Shown: positions 1-7,236 of the stretch, piece after piece
Layout of the letters: each line of letters begins with the position of its first letter
Numbering within the stretch: position 1 is the stretch's first letter
Assembly (NCBI GenBank): GCA_944363865.1
Contig: CALVVN010000074.1
Coordinates: 1-16,445, forward strand
Reading direction: 5' to 3'
DNA from: an uncultured Bacilli bacterium
Lineage (GTDB): Bacteria > Bacillota_I > Bacilli_A > RF39 > UBA660
Length of the DNA stretch: 16,445 bases
Position numbers and translations under genes: made by a program
The notes under the pieces: generated by a model
Told to the model about the DNA's origin: nothing
Seen by the model: only the letters and a program-made list of their open reading frames with translations
Databases searched by the model: none

Positions 1-2
1 AA

Positions 3-78
3 TGGTGACCTGTACGGGATTTGAACCCGTGAATGCACGCGTGAAAGGCGTGTGTGTTAACCATTTCACCAACAGGCC
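3..78 (-). tRNA. tRNA-Glu (anticodon UUC)
   Basis: Read on the minus strand, a complete cloverleaf can be drawn. The 7-bp acceptor stem pairs GGCCTGT with ACAGGTC (one G-T pair). The anticodon stem CACGC/GCGTG encloses the loop CTTTCAC, giving anticodon TTC. The T loop is TTCAAAT. The 3' CCA is encoded (TGG at 3-5 on the + strand). It lies 8 nt downstream of the tRNA-Ile gene and probably shares its transcript. Confidence 0.96.
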
Positions 79-86
79 ATTTAAAA

Positions 87-163
87 TGGTGGGCCTGAAT
101 GGACTTGAACCATCGACCTTTCGCTTATCAGACGAACGCTCTAACCAGCTGAGCTACAAGCCC
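87..163 (-). tRNA. tRNA-Ile (anticodon GAU)
   Basis: The minus strand gives a complete tRNA with acceptor stem GGGCTTG/CAGGCCC and anticodon loop CTGATAA (anticodon GAT). It has a standard D arm (AGCTCAGCTGGTTAGAGC), T loop TTCAAGT and an encoded CCA. It is the first gene of a two-tRNA operon running leftward into tRNA-Glu. Confidence 0.96.
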
Positions 164-181
164 TTTTAAAAAACCTACCTT

Positions 182-210
182 ATTTTATCTTATTTTTATT
201 TGTTTTGCAA
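182..210 (-). promoter_or_regulatory. Promoter of the tRNA-Ile/tRNA-Glu operon
   Basis: On the minus strand a -35 box TTGCAA (205-210) is followed by a 17-bp spacer and a -10 box TAAAAT (182-187). Transcription would begin near 175, about 12 nt before the tRNA-Ile gene. Box quality, exact spacing and position all fit a housekeeping sigma factor. Confidence 0.7.
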
Positions 211-292
211 TAGTTAATTTAAAAATAATACAAAATCAGTAAATTAATTCTAACATAGTTAAATAATAAAGTAAAATACTTTTTTAAAAATA

Positions 293-321
293 TTGAATAA
301 TTTAATAAATTATAGTAATAT
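293..321 (+). promoter_or_regulatory. Promoter of the DUF5684-like membrane protein gene
   Basis: A -35 box TTGAAT (293-298), a 17-bp spacer and a -10 box TAATAT (316-321) lie 28 nt upstream of the start codon at 349. The ribosome binding site AAAGGTGG follows at 335-342. Confidence 0.6.
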
Positions 322-348
322 TATGTATAGAATAAAAGGTGGTATGTT

Positions 349-1050
349 ATGGAAGCAATTAGAGATTTTTTTACTTTAACTCCTTACCAATTAGCAAATG
401 TTATGATTTTTTTAGGCTTTTTTGCACTTTTTACTTTAATTCTATCAATATTTGTGACTGCTAGTAGTTGGAAACTTTTTGAAAAGGCAGGTAGAAGTGT
501 AGGTGAAGCATTTGTGCCGGTTTATAATCTAATTGTTTTATTACAAATTGCTGAAATACCATCATATTACTTTTTTACTTTACTTGTACCTGGTTTAAAT
601 ATTATTTTACTTATATTTGTTGAGTATAAATTAGCTAAACTTTTTAAAGTTAGTAATGCATTTATGTGGGGAATGTTTCTTTTACCTATTATTTTTATAC
701 CCATACTAGCCCATGGACATTATATTTATAAGGAACCTGAAGAAGAAGTATTCATTAGTGTAAGTGATGAGATGCCTACTATTTTAAGTCAAGAAGAAAT
801 TGATGCGATAAATAAAGAGGAAGCGAAAGAGCCTAAAATTGATAATATTTTTAGAACAGAAATTAAACAATATGCAACTGTACCTACTTATAAATCTAAA
901 GAAGTTAAAATAAATAATGTGACTAGTGAATTACCAGAGGCTAAACTTGATATTATAAAAAGAGTAGAACCTGTTAAAGCAAAGGATATTGAAGAGGTTA
1001 ACAAAGCTAAGTTTATAGATGAAGAAAAGATAGAAATAGTGGATTTATAG
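349..1050 (+). CDS. DUF5684-like integral membrane protein
   Basis: This is a 233-residue protein with a membrane N-terminal half and a long charged cytoplasmic tail. Hydrophobic segments are visible at about residues 16-37, 56-68, 74-92 and 106-120. Between them, residues 41-60 (WKLFEKAGRS then VGEAFVPVYN) form a block typical of DUF5684 proteins, where a tryptophan-lysine-glycine motif precedes a proline-tyrosine-asparagine turn. Residues 128-233 are hydrophilic, rich in Glu, Lys and Ile, and match no domain I recognise. The family has no established biochemical role; some members also carry signal peptidase or zinc-ribbon modules, but I see neither here. The ATG at 349 has a good binding site (AAAGGTGG, 6 nt away) and its own promoter. 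parE starts 56 nt after the stop but has a separate promoter. The family call comes from recognising the motif. Confidence 0.72.
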   Translation: MEAIRDFFTLTPYQLANVMIFLGFFALFTLILSIFVTASSWKLFEKAGRSVGEAFVPVYNLIVLLQIAEIPSYYFFTLLVPGLNIILLIFVEYKLAKLFKVSNAFMWGMFLLPIIFIPILAHGHYIYKEPEEEVFISVSDEMPTILSQEEIDAINKEEAKEPKIDNIFRTEIKQYATVPTYKSKEVKINNVTSELPEAKLDIIKRVEPVKAKDIEEVNKAKFIDEEKIEIVDL

Positions 1051-1062
1051 TTTTCTCGTAAC

Positions 1063-1091
1063 TTTACACACTATTTTTTTTGTTGTAAAAT
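1063..1091 (+). promoter_or_regulatory. Promoter of parE-parC
   Basis: A -35 box TTTACA (1063-1068), a 17-bp spacer rich in T, and a -10 box TAAAAT (1086-1091) precede parE. The predicted start of transcription, about 7 nt past the -10 box, is near 1098, only some 9 nt before the parE ATG. The message would therefore begin almost at its ribosome binding site (GGTGAG, 1098-1103). Confidence 0.65.
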
Positions 1092-1106
1092 GAATATGGT
1101 GAGAGT

Positions 1107-2999
1107 ATGGCGTATGATGATAAATCAATAAAAATATTAGAAGGGTTAGAAGCTGTTAGAAAAAGACCTGGTATGTACATCGGTAGTACTGATAAAAGAG
1201 GACTACATCATTTAGTTTGGGAAATCGTTGATAATGCGATTGATGAAGTTATTAATGGCTTTGGTAAAAATATATTAGTTAAAATAAATAAAGATGGAAG
1301 TATTACTGTTAAAGATGAAGGACGTGGTGTGCCTGCTGGTATGCATGAAAGTGGAAGAAGTACACCTGAGGTTATTTATACTGTGCTCCATGCTGGTGGT
1401 AAGTTTGAAACTGATGGATATAAAGTAAGTGGAGGCTTACATGGTGTGGGCGCAAGCGTTGTAAACGCGCTTAGTGAATGGATGAAAGTAGAAATAAGGC
1501 GTGATAAATGCATCTACGAGATAACTTTTAAAGATGGTGGTAAAGTTGATGAGCCTTTAAGAAAAATCGGAACGACAAGGGAAACTGGTACTACTGTTAC
1601 GTTTAAACCTGACGTGAATATTTTTAAAAATTGTAATTTTAGTTACACTACTATTTGTGAAAGAATGCAAGAAAGTGCTTTTTTAATTAGTGGTTTAACT
1701 ATTACTGTGATTGATGAAGAAGATGAAAAAGAAAGTGTTTTTCATTATGATAATGGACTAGTATCATATATTGAATACTTAAATGAAGAAAAGAAGACTT
1801 TGCATAAAATTATAGAAATTCACGGGAATAAAAATAATATTGAAGTAGATGTTGCTATGCAATACACTGATGGGTATAATGAACAAATTATTTCTTTTGT
1901 TAATAATGTTAAAACTGTTGATGGTGGTACACATGAAGTTGGTTTTAAAACGGCCTTAACGAAAGCATTTAATGAATATATTAAAAAATATAGTTTGAGT
2001 AAAACTAGTTTAGAAGGTAGTGATACTAGAGAAGGTATAAGTGCAATTATAAGTTTAAAGATTCCAGAAGTTTTACTACAGTTTGAAGGCCAGACTAAAG
2101 GTAAACTTGGTACTCCTGTTGCAAGAACTGTCGTTGAGAGTATTGTGTATGAAAAATTAAGTTACTTTTTAGAGGAAAATAAAGAAACTGCTGGGGTGAT
2201 AATGGCTAAAGCTTTAAAAAGTAAAAGTGCTAGGGAAGCAGCACGTAAAGCACGTGAAGAAGCTAGAAATGGTAAAGGTAAAAAAGAGAAAGAAAAGGTA
2301 CTACTTGGTAAACTTACTCCAGCTCAAAGTAAAGATTCTAAAAAGAATGAACTTTTCTTAGTTGAAGGTAATTCTGCTGGTGGTACTGCTAAAAGTGGTC
2401 GCGATAAAAACTTTCAAGCTATTATGCCTTTAAGAGGTAAAGTTATTAATGCTGAGAAAGCTAGTACGAGTGAGTTATTCAAAAATGAAGAAATAAATAT
2501 GATTATCCATGCGATTGGTGCTGGTGTAGGTAGTGATTGTGATCCTAATAGTTCTAATTATAATAAAATAATTATTATGAGCGATGCTGATGTTGATGGA
2601 TCTCATATTCAAACTTTACTTTTAACGTTCTTTTATAGGCATATGAGACCTTTAATTGAAAATGGTATGATTTATATTGCTGTTCCGCCTTTGTATCTAG
2701 TTAAATACGGTAAAGAGAAAAAATACTTAATGAGTAATGATGAATTAAATGATTTTAGAGAAAGCTATAAAGGCAAGTTTACTATTCAAAGATATAAAGG
2801 TCTTGGTGAGATGAATCCTGACCAATTATGGGAAACTACGATGGACCCGAATAATAGAAGTTTAATTAGAGTTAATATCGATGACTTGGCTCTTGCTGAG
2901 AAAAGGGTTAATGTTCTTATGGGTGATAAAGTTGAACCTAGGAAAGAATGGATAAACGAGAACGTTGAATTTACTTTAGAAGATGATTATAGGAGTTAA
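1107..2999 (+). CDS. parE: DNA topoisomerase IV subunit B (ParE)
   Basis: This is the ATPase subunit of topoisomerase IV, which with ParC decatenates and relaxes DNA using ATP. The 630-residue length is usual for ParE. The GHKL ATPase domain shows EIVDNAIDE (residues 39-47), DEGRG (70-74) and the ATP-lid glycines of GGLHGVG (109-115). The transducer domain carries the QTKGKLG motif (329-335). The TOPRIM domain has catalytic Glu420 and the acidic cluster DADVD (493-497), and QRYKGLGEMN lies at 561-570. ParE rather than GyrB is indicated by the immediately following parC and by the close overall match to Gram-positive ParE. One oddity: the near-invariant EGDSAGG motif reads EGNSAGG, with Asn at residue 422 (codon AAT, 2370-2372). 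parC starts 5 nt after the stop. Confidence 0.97.
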   Translation: MAYDDKSIKILEGLEAVRKRPGMYIGSTDKRGLHHLVWEIVDNAIDEVINGFGKNILVKINKDGSITVKDEGRGVPAGMHESGRSTPEVIYTVLHAGGKFETDGYKVSGGLHGVGASVVNALSEWMKVEIRRDKCIYEITFKDGGKVDEPLRKIGTTRETGTTVTFKPDVNIFKNCNFSYTTICERMQESAFLISGLTITVIDEEDEKESVFHYDNGLVSYIEYLNEEKKTLHKIIEIHGNKNNIEVDVAMQYTDGYNEQIISFVNNVKTVDGGTHEVGFKTALTKAFNEYIKKYSLSKTSLEGSDTREGISAIISLKIPEVLLQFEGQTKGKLGTPVARTVVESIVYEKLSYFLEENKETAGVIMAKALKSKSAREAARKAREEARNGKGKKEKEKVLLGKLTPAQSKDSKKNELFLVEGNSAGGTAKSGRDKNFQAIMPLRGKVINAEKASTSELFKNEEINMIIHAIGAGVGSDCDPNSSNYNKIIIMSDADVDGSHIQTLLLTFFYRHMRPLIENGMIYIAVPPLYLVKYGKEKKYLMSNDELNDFRESYKGKFTIQRYKGLGEMNPDQLWETTMDPNNRSLIRVNIDDLALAEKRVNVLMGDKVEPRKEWINENVEFTLEDDYRS

Positions 3000-3004
3000 T
3001 ATAT

Positions 3005-5512
3005 ATGAAAAATGATACTAATGAAGCATTAAAAAGAATATATGACTTTGCACTTGAAGATATAATGGGTGATTGTTTTGGTAAATATGCTAAAGAAATT
3101 ATTCAGGAGCGTGCGATACCAGATGTTAGGGATGGGTTAAAACCTGTTCAAAGAAGAATACTTTATGCAATGTACTTGTCTAACAATACGTGGGAAAAAC
3201 CATACATTAAATGTGCAGCCACAGTAGGGGATGTTTTAGGTAAGTTTCATCCTCATGGGGACTCTTCGGTTTATGAAGCAATGGTTAGGATGAGCCAGTG
3301 GTGGAAACAATCAATGCCTTTGATAAGTATTCATGGTAATAACGGCTCGCTTGATGGGGACCCTGCTGCTGCTTATCGTTATACCGAAGCTAGGTTATCT
3401 AAAATTAGTGAAGAATTACTTAACGATTTAGAGAAAGAAACGGTTTCTTGGGCACCAAACTTTGATGACAGATTTCTTGAACCTACCGTGCTTCCTGCGA
3501 ATATGCCTAACTTGTTAATTAACGGTACAACTGGGATAAGTGCTGGTTATGCAACTGATATTCCACCTCATAATTTGAGTGAGGTAATAGATGCAACTAT
3601 AAAAAGAATTGATTCAGCTAATTGTAGATTAGATAGTATTTTGGATATAGTAAAAGGCCCTGACTTTCCAACTGGTGGCGTAGTCGAAGGGAAAAGTGGC
3701 ATAGTAGAAGCTTATCAAACTGGTAAAGGTAAAATAATCGTTAAAAGCAAATATGAATTTATTAAAGAAAAAGGAAAAGAGAAATTAGTTATTACTGAAA
3801 TACCTTTTGATACTTTGAAATCTAATATTATTAAAAAGATAGATGAAATTAGAATTGATAAGAGAATTGATGGAATAAGTGAAGTTAGAGATGAATCTGA
3901 TAAAAACGATAATGTTAGAATTGTTATTGATTTAAAAAGTGGGGCTAATAAGGATTTAGTTGTTAATTATTTACTTAAAAATACTGATATGCAAATTAAT
4001 TATAATTTTAATATGGTTGCAATAGTTAATAAAAGACCTAAACAGTTAGGTATTTTGGAAATACTTGATGCGTTTATCGCGCATAGAAAAGACGTTGTAA
4101 CTAAAAGATGTGAGTTTGAACTTAAAAATAAAGAAGCTAGAAAGCATATAGTTGAAGGATTTATAAGGGCTTTAGATATTCTTGATGAGGTTATTAAAGT
4201 TATTAGAAGTAGTAAAAATAAAACTGATGCTATTTTAAACTTGGTAAAAGAGTTTGAATTCACTAATTTACAAGCAGAAGCTATAGTTATGATGCAACTA
4301 TATAAACTTACTAATACTGATGTTACTGTTTTAAAAGAAGAATTTAAGAAGTTATTAGAAGAAATTGAATATTTAAAAAGTATTTTAAATGATGAAAATA
4401 ATTTAAAAAAATTGATTAAAGATGAATTAAGAGAAGTTAAGAAGGACTTTGGCGAAGAAAGGAAAACTTTAATTAAAGATGAAATAACTGAAATAAAGAT
4501 TGATGAACTTGCTATGGTTGATAAAAGTGATTTTGTATTTGTTATTAGTAAGAATGGTTATGTTAAAAAGATAAGTATAAAATCATATAATGCAAGTGAT
4601 GAACTTAATTTAAGGGAAGAAGATTATGTTTTAAATATATATAAAATAAATAATTTGGATACTATTTTGTTATTTACTAATTTGGGTAATTATATCTTTT
4701 TACCAGTTAGGGATATCCCTGATAGTAAGAATAGAGATTTTAAAGATCATATAAGTAGTTTTGTCGGTATTAGTGATGGGGAAAGAATTGTTAGAAGTAT
4801 TGGTGTTCATAATTTTGATGATACTATTATTACTTTCGTTACTAGAAATGGTATGGTAAAGAATACTGTTTTAAAAAATTATATGGTTTCTAGATATTCT
4901 AAACCTATAAGTGCGATTAAGTTAAAAGATGATGATGAATTAGTTAATGTGTCAGTAAAAGATGGAGAAGAATATGTAATTGTTACTAAAAATGGAATGT
5001 GTCTTAAATTTGATTCGAGCGAAATACCTGTTACTGGTTTAAAAGCAAGTGGTGTTAAAGGAATAAAATTAAATGATGGGGATGCTGTAGTTAATGGTCA
5101 GAATGTTTATGATGATGAACATTTAACTATATTTACTGATAATAAAACTGCTAAAAGAATTAAACTCAGTGATATATCTAAAGTTACCAGGGCCAAAAAA
5201 GGCATGTCTATTATTAAAAGTCCTAAGTCTAAAACTTACTTAGTTATCAGTGCTTATCTATCTAATAGTAAAACATTATTTGGATTACTTAATGGTAGTA
5301 TACAGTATATTAAAGCAAGTGAAATAAGTATTATGGATAAATTAAGTACTGGTAGTAATATAACTAATAAAAATATATCTGAAGTTTTTGTAGTAAGTAA
5401 ATTAAAAGATATTACTAAAACAGTATCAAATGAAGAAGAAAAGGTAGAAACTAAAGAGCGAATAATAGAACCAATGACTATGAGTGACTTCTTTGATGAG
5501 TTTAAAATATAG
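3005..5512 (+). CDS. parC: DNA topoisomerase IV subunit A (ParC)
   Basis: This is the DNA breakage and rejoining subunit that pairs with ParE. At 835 residues it has normal length. The N-terminal breakage-reunion domain contains RDGLKPVQRRIL (42-53) and FHPHGDSSVYE (81-91). The catalytic tyrosine is Tyr126 in AAYRYTEAR. The quinolone-contact positions Ser87 and Glu91 have ordinary sensitive-type residues. A charged coiled-coil region spans roughly residues 370-490. The C-terminal part holds six pinwheel repeats near residues 516, 557, 612, 661, 711 and 761, each with a motif such as KNGYVKK or RNGMVKN. I see no GyrA box, which supports ParC over GyrA. The binding site AGGAG (2991-2995) lies inside the end of parE, so the genes form a tight operon. 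A strong terminator follows at 5522. Confidence 0.97.
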   Translation: MKNDTNEALKRIYDFALEDIMGDCFGKYAKEIIQERAIPDVRDGLKPVQRRILYAMYLSNNTWEKPYIKCAATVGDVLGKFHPHGDSSVYEAMVRMSQWWKQSMPLISIHGNNGSLDGDPAAAYRYTEARLSKISEELLNDLEKETVSWAPNFDDRFLEPTVLPANMPNLLINGTTGISAGYATDIPPHNLSEVIDATIKRIDSANCRLDSILDIVKGPDFPTGGVVEGKSGIVEAYQTGKGKIIVKSKYEFIKEKGKEKLVITEIPFDTLKSNIIKKIDEIRIDKRIDGISEVRDESDKNDNVRIVIDLKSGANKDLVVNYLLKNTDMQINYNFNMVAIVNKRPKQLGILEILDAFIAHRKDVVTKRCEFELKNKEARKHIVEGFIRALDILDEVIKVIRSSKNKTDAILNLVKEFEFTNLQAEAIVMMQLYKLTNTDVTVLKEEFKKLLEEIEYLKSILNDENNLKKLIKDELREVKKDFGEERKTLIKDEITEIKIDELAMVDKSDFVFVISKNGYVKKISIKSYNASDELNLREEDYVLNIYKINNLDTILLFTNLGNYIFLPVRDIPDSKNRDFKDHISSFVGISDGERIVRSIGVHNFDDTIITFVTRNGMVKNTVLKNYMVSRYSKPISAIKLKDDDELVNVSVKDGEEYVIVTKNGMCLKFDSSEIPVTGLKASGVKGIKLNDGDAVVNGQNVYDDEHLTIFTDNKTAKRIKLSDISKVTRAKKGMSIIKSPKSKTYLVISAYLSNSKTLFGLLNGSIQYIKASEISIMDKLSTGSNITNKNISEVFVVSKLKDITKTVSNEEEKVETKERIIEPMTMSDFFDEFKI

Positions 5513-5521
5513 TATTTTTGT

Positions 5522-5556
5522 AAACCACCTACATAAAATATAGTAGGTGGTTTTTT
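5522..5556 (+). terminator. Terminator after parC that also contains the ylbD ribosome binding site
   Basis: A perfect 11-bp stem pairs AAACCACCTAC (5522-5532) with GTAGGTGGTTT (5543-5553) around a 10-nt loop, followed by a T run to 5556. The ylbD ATG comes directly after the T run. The only good ribosome binding site for ylbD, TAGGTGG (5544-5550), is the 3' arm of this hairpin, so folding would also hide that site. Confidence 0.88.
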
Positions 5557-5934
5557 ATGTCAAAAAAGGAGATGTTTAAAGAGTTCGTTAGATTAAATCC
5601 TGAATTTGCTACTAGTGTTAAAAATGGTAAGACTACTTGGCAAGAATTATTTCAAATATATGATTTATATGGGAGTGAGTCCAAACTGTTTGATCAATAT
5701 AGAAAGGTTAATAAAATTGAGAACTTTACAAGTAATATAGGTGTTAAAGATATAATTGATAGTCTTAAAAATATTAATATTGATGTTTTGCAAGAAAACT
5801 TAAATGGTTTAGGTAAAGCAGTTAGTTTTATTGAAGACTTGACTAATACTTTTAAAAAAGATGAAAAAACTAATGAAGAGAAAATTAACAAGAAAAGGAG
5901 AGTTGAACCTATTAATAGGTTTTTTGATGATTAA
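5557..5934 (+). CDS. ylbD: YlbD-like protein
   Basis: This is a 125-residue soluble protein resembling Bacillus YlbD, which is annotated as a putative spore coat protein. The N-terminal part shows the family pattern FKEFVRLNPEF (7-17), then a Lys/Gly stretch, TTWQELFQIYDLYG (26-39) and SESKLFDQYR. The middle is helical and the C-terminus is charged. Family identity rests on this pattern and on the adjacent YlbE homologue, which is also its neighbour in Bacillus. The ATG at 5557 has TAGGTGG 6 nt upstream, within the preceding terminator. An alternative ATG at 5572 has AAGGAG directly abutting it, which is too close. The stop TAA shares its last A with the ylbE start. The function is uncertain: a coat role is doubtful if this organism does not sporulate, and I cannot tell from this window. 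Confidence 0.75.
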   Translation: MSKKEMFKEFVRLNPEFATSVKNGKTTWQELFQIYDLYGSESKLFDQYRKVNKIENFTSNIGVKDIIDSLKNINIDVLQENLNGLGKAVSFIEDLTNTFKKDEKTNEEKINKKRRVEPINRFFDD

Positions 5935-6161
5935 TGAAAAAGTATGTTTATGATAAAATATATTCTGATAAGAATAGTTTGAGATACATTAGAGAAAATA
6001 GTAACTGGTATAAGTTATTAAATAGAAACGCTAATAATGTAGATGTTATGATAGAAGAAATGAAAGAAAGATATGGGTTACGCTTCAAAGACAAAGTAGA
6101 AAAAGCTAAAACTAGTTTGGATTTAATAAATGCATTTATGACTGTTACTAAAGATAACTAA
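5934..6161 (+). CDS. ylbE: YlbE-like protein
   Basis: This 75-residue protein is close in length to Bacillus YlbE (about 79). The diagnostic stretch is SLRYIRENSNWYKLLNRNAN at residues 15-34, corresponding to the LRYVRxNPxWYRxLTRNP pattern of the family. A charged helix with MIEEMKERYG and a C-terminal helix with LDLINAFMTV follow. The biochemical function of YlbE is unknown. The start codon overlaps the ylbD stop as TAATG, so translation is probably coupled to ylbD and no separate binding site is needed. The ylbD-ylbE order matches Bacillus, which supports placing this genome in or near the Bacilli. Confidence 0.85.
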   Translation: MKKYVYDKIYSDKNSLRYIRENSNWYKLLNRNANNVDVMIEEMKERYGLRFKDKVEKAKTSLDLINAFMTVTKDN

Positions 6162-6184
6162 TTATTGATACTTTATATTTTTTC

Positions 6185-6218
6185 GTTAATTTACATCTCA
6201 AAGTATGCATGGTATAAT
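6185..6218. repeat. Left copy of a duplicated 34-bp promoter segment
   Basis: This segment matches 7183-7216 at 28 of 34 positions without gaps. The first 14 bases (GTTAATTTACATCT) and the last 6 (TATAAT) are identical. Each copy contains a complete promoter, and the two copies bracket the antitoxin-Fic module. Confidence 0.8.
6190..6218 (+). promoter_or_regulatory. Promoter of the antitoxin-Fic module
   Basis: A -35 box TTTACA (6190-6195), a 17-bp spacer and a perfect -10 box TATAAT (6213-6218) predict transcription from about 6225. That is 30 nt before the antitoxin ATG at 6255. Confidence 0.75.
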
Positions 6219-6254
6219 AAATATATAAAAGCAAGTGATAAGTGAGTGATTATA

Positions 6255-6446
6255 ATGAATAATAAACGACAAAATGAAAAAGAAATTCAAGATAAAATAA
6301 GAAAAGTTAATGGCGCTATGGCACAAGAAGGTATGCCATTAACCAGAGAATTAAAACAAAAACTTTATAATTGTATAATAGGTAAATCAACAACAGAAAT
6401 AGAACGAAAAAAGATTATAGAAAAGTATAGAGGAATTTATGAATAA
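6255..6446 (+). CDS. VbhA-like antitoxin of a Fic toxin-antitoxin pair
   Basis: This 63-residue protein is predicted to be all helical and precedes a Fic-domain gene, as VbhA-type antitoxins do. Such antitoxins block the Fic ATP site with a helix bearing the motif (S/T)xxxE(G/N). Here the matching stretch is AMAQEG (21-26): the Glu-Gly pair is kept, but the Ser/Thr position is Ala. The later pattern LTRELKQKLYNCIIGKSTTEIE (29-50) resembles the VbhA stretch with a conserved gly-x-hydroxyl motif after a leucine-rich helix. I prefer the ATG at 6255 over the in-frame GTG at 6246; AGTGAG lies 8 nt upstream. The stop overlaps the toxin start by 8 nt, typical of coupled toxin-antitoxin genes. The call rests on size, motif and position. 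Confidence 0.78.
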   Translation: MNNKRQNEKEIQDKIRKVNGAMAQEGMPLTRELKQKLYNCIIGKSTTEIERKKIIEKYRGIYE

Positions 6447-7110
6447 TAAATATAAATATACTTATGAAATAACCTCTAATTATTGTTATAAAGGTTCGGA
6501 TGTTTTAATTAACAAATTAAATATTACAAATGATGAGGATTTATTTAATGCAGAGAGAGAACTTGTATCTTTAAGAACGTATGAGTTAAACGAAAACCCT
6601 TTAAAAGGTAATTTTGATTTTAAATATCTAAGAGAAATTCATAAATATTTATTTTAAGATATTTATGAATGGGCAGTAAATATAAGAAATTGTAATATTG
6701 CTAAACAAGATTTGTTTTGTTTGGCTGAACATATTGAAACATTTGGTAACGATGTATTTAGAAAATTAAAAAGCGAGCAATATTTTATAGATTATGATAA
6801 TGAAACTACATTAGATAAATTAGTGGATTTATTTGCAGATATTAATGCTTTACATCCTTTTCGTGAGGGTAATGGTAGGAGTCAAAGAATATTTATAGAA
6901 TCACTTGCTAAAATAAATGGAATATATTTAGATCTTACAAATGTATCAAAAATGGATATGATTGTTGCTAGTCATGAGAGTATTAACGGAGATTATAAAA
7001 AATTAAAAGAAATGTTTAAAAATAATAGTCATGTTTTAAGTGATAAAGAGAGGTTAAAATATATAAATATTTATTGTTCTAGTGAGTTAAAGCAATTATT
7101 TGATAACTGA
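6439..7110 (+). pseudogene. Fic-domain AMP-transferase toxin, interrupted by an in-frame TAA
   Basis: Fic toxins transfer AMP from ATP to target proteins; those with separate VbhA-like antitoxins modify the B subunits of gyrase and topoisomerase IV. The reading frame from ATG 6439 to TGA 7108-7110 would encode about 223 residues. A TAA at 6655-6657 interrupts it after residue 72 (IHKYLF stop DIYEWA). The frame is continuous across the stop, and the family usually has Gln there, so a single CAA-to-TAA change explains the break. Downstream the catalytic motif HPFREGNGRSQR (6853-6888) is complete, with the active His at codon 139. The usual WAG is WAV. No good start with a binding site exists after the stop, so a functional toxin is unlikely unless the stop is read through or is a sequence error. 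Confidence 0.87.
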
Positions 7111-7125
7111 ATAATTGCTATTTTT
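7091..7125 (+). terminator. Terminator of the antitoxin-Fic module
   Basis: A perfect 10-bp stem pairs AGCAATTATT (7091-7100) with AATAATTGCT (7110-7119) around a 9-nt loop. The sequence ATTTTT follows. The Fic TGA codon lies at the end of the loop, so the terminator overlaps the end of the gene. Confidence 0.75.
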
Positions 7126-7182
7126 ATGACTATTGAATAGTTAAAATCTACATATAATTGTTTACTAAAAGGTGTGATTTCT

Positions 7183-7216
7183 GTTAATTTACATCTTTAA
7201 TAATACATGATATAAT
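7183..7216. repeat. Right copy of the duplicated 34-bp promoter segment
   Basis: This is the second copy of the segment at 6185-6218 (28 of 34 identical), 998 bp away. It drives hemW. Differences are confined to six positions inside the promoter spacer. Confidence 0.8.
7188..7216 (+). promoter_or_regulatory. Promoter of hemW
   Basis: The -35 box TTTACA (7188-7193), a 17-bp spacer and the -10 box TATAAT (7211-7216) predict a start near 7223. That leaves a leader of about 14 nt before the ATG at 7237. Confidence 0.75.
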
Positions 7217-7236
7217 TTACCTAGGATGGTGTGGTT

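Noticed and set aside
4000..4263. Minus-strand open frame inside parC
   Set aside because: It lies entirely opposite a clear, conserved coding sequence, with a hydrophobic low-complexity translation. The same holds for 5694-5891, 9781-10092 and 14865-15236. The frame at 11790-12014 is likewise opposite the DUF3048 gene.
6712..7110. Separate coding region starting at TTG 6712 for the Fic C-terminal part
   Set aside because: It is in the same frame as the upstream Fic part, has no ribosome binding site, and the conserved DIYEWA segment lies before it. It is the rest of the broken gene.
7231..7236. hemW start at GTG 7231
   Set aside because: Homologues begin two codons later, at the ATG at 7237, and the binding site lies too close to the GTG.
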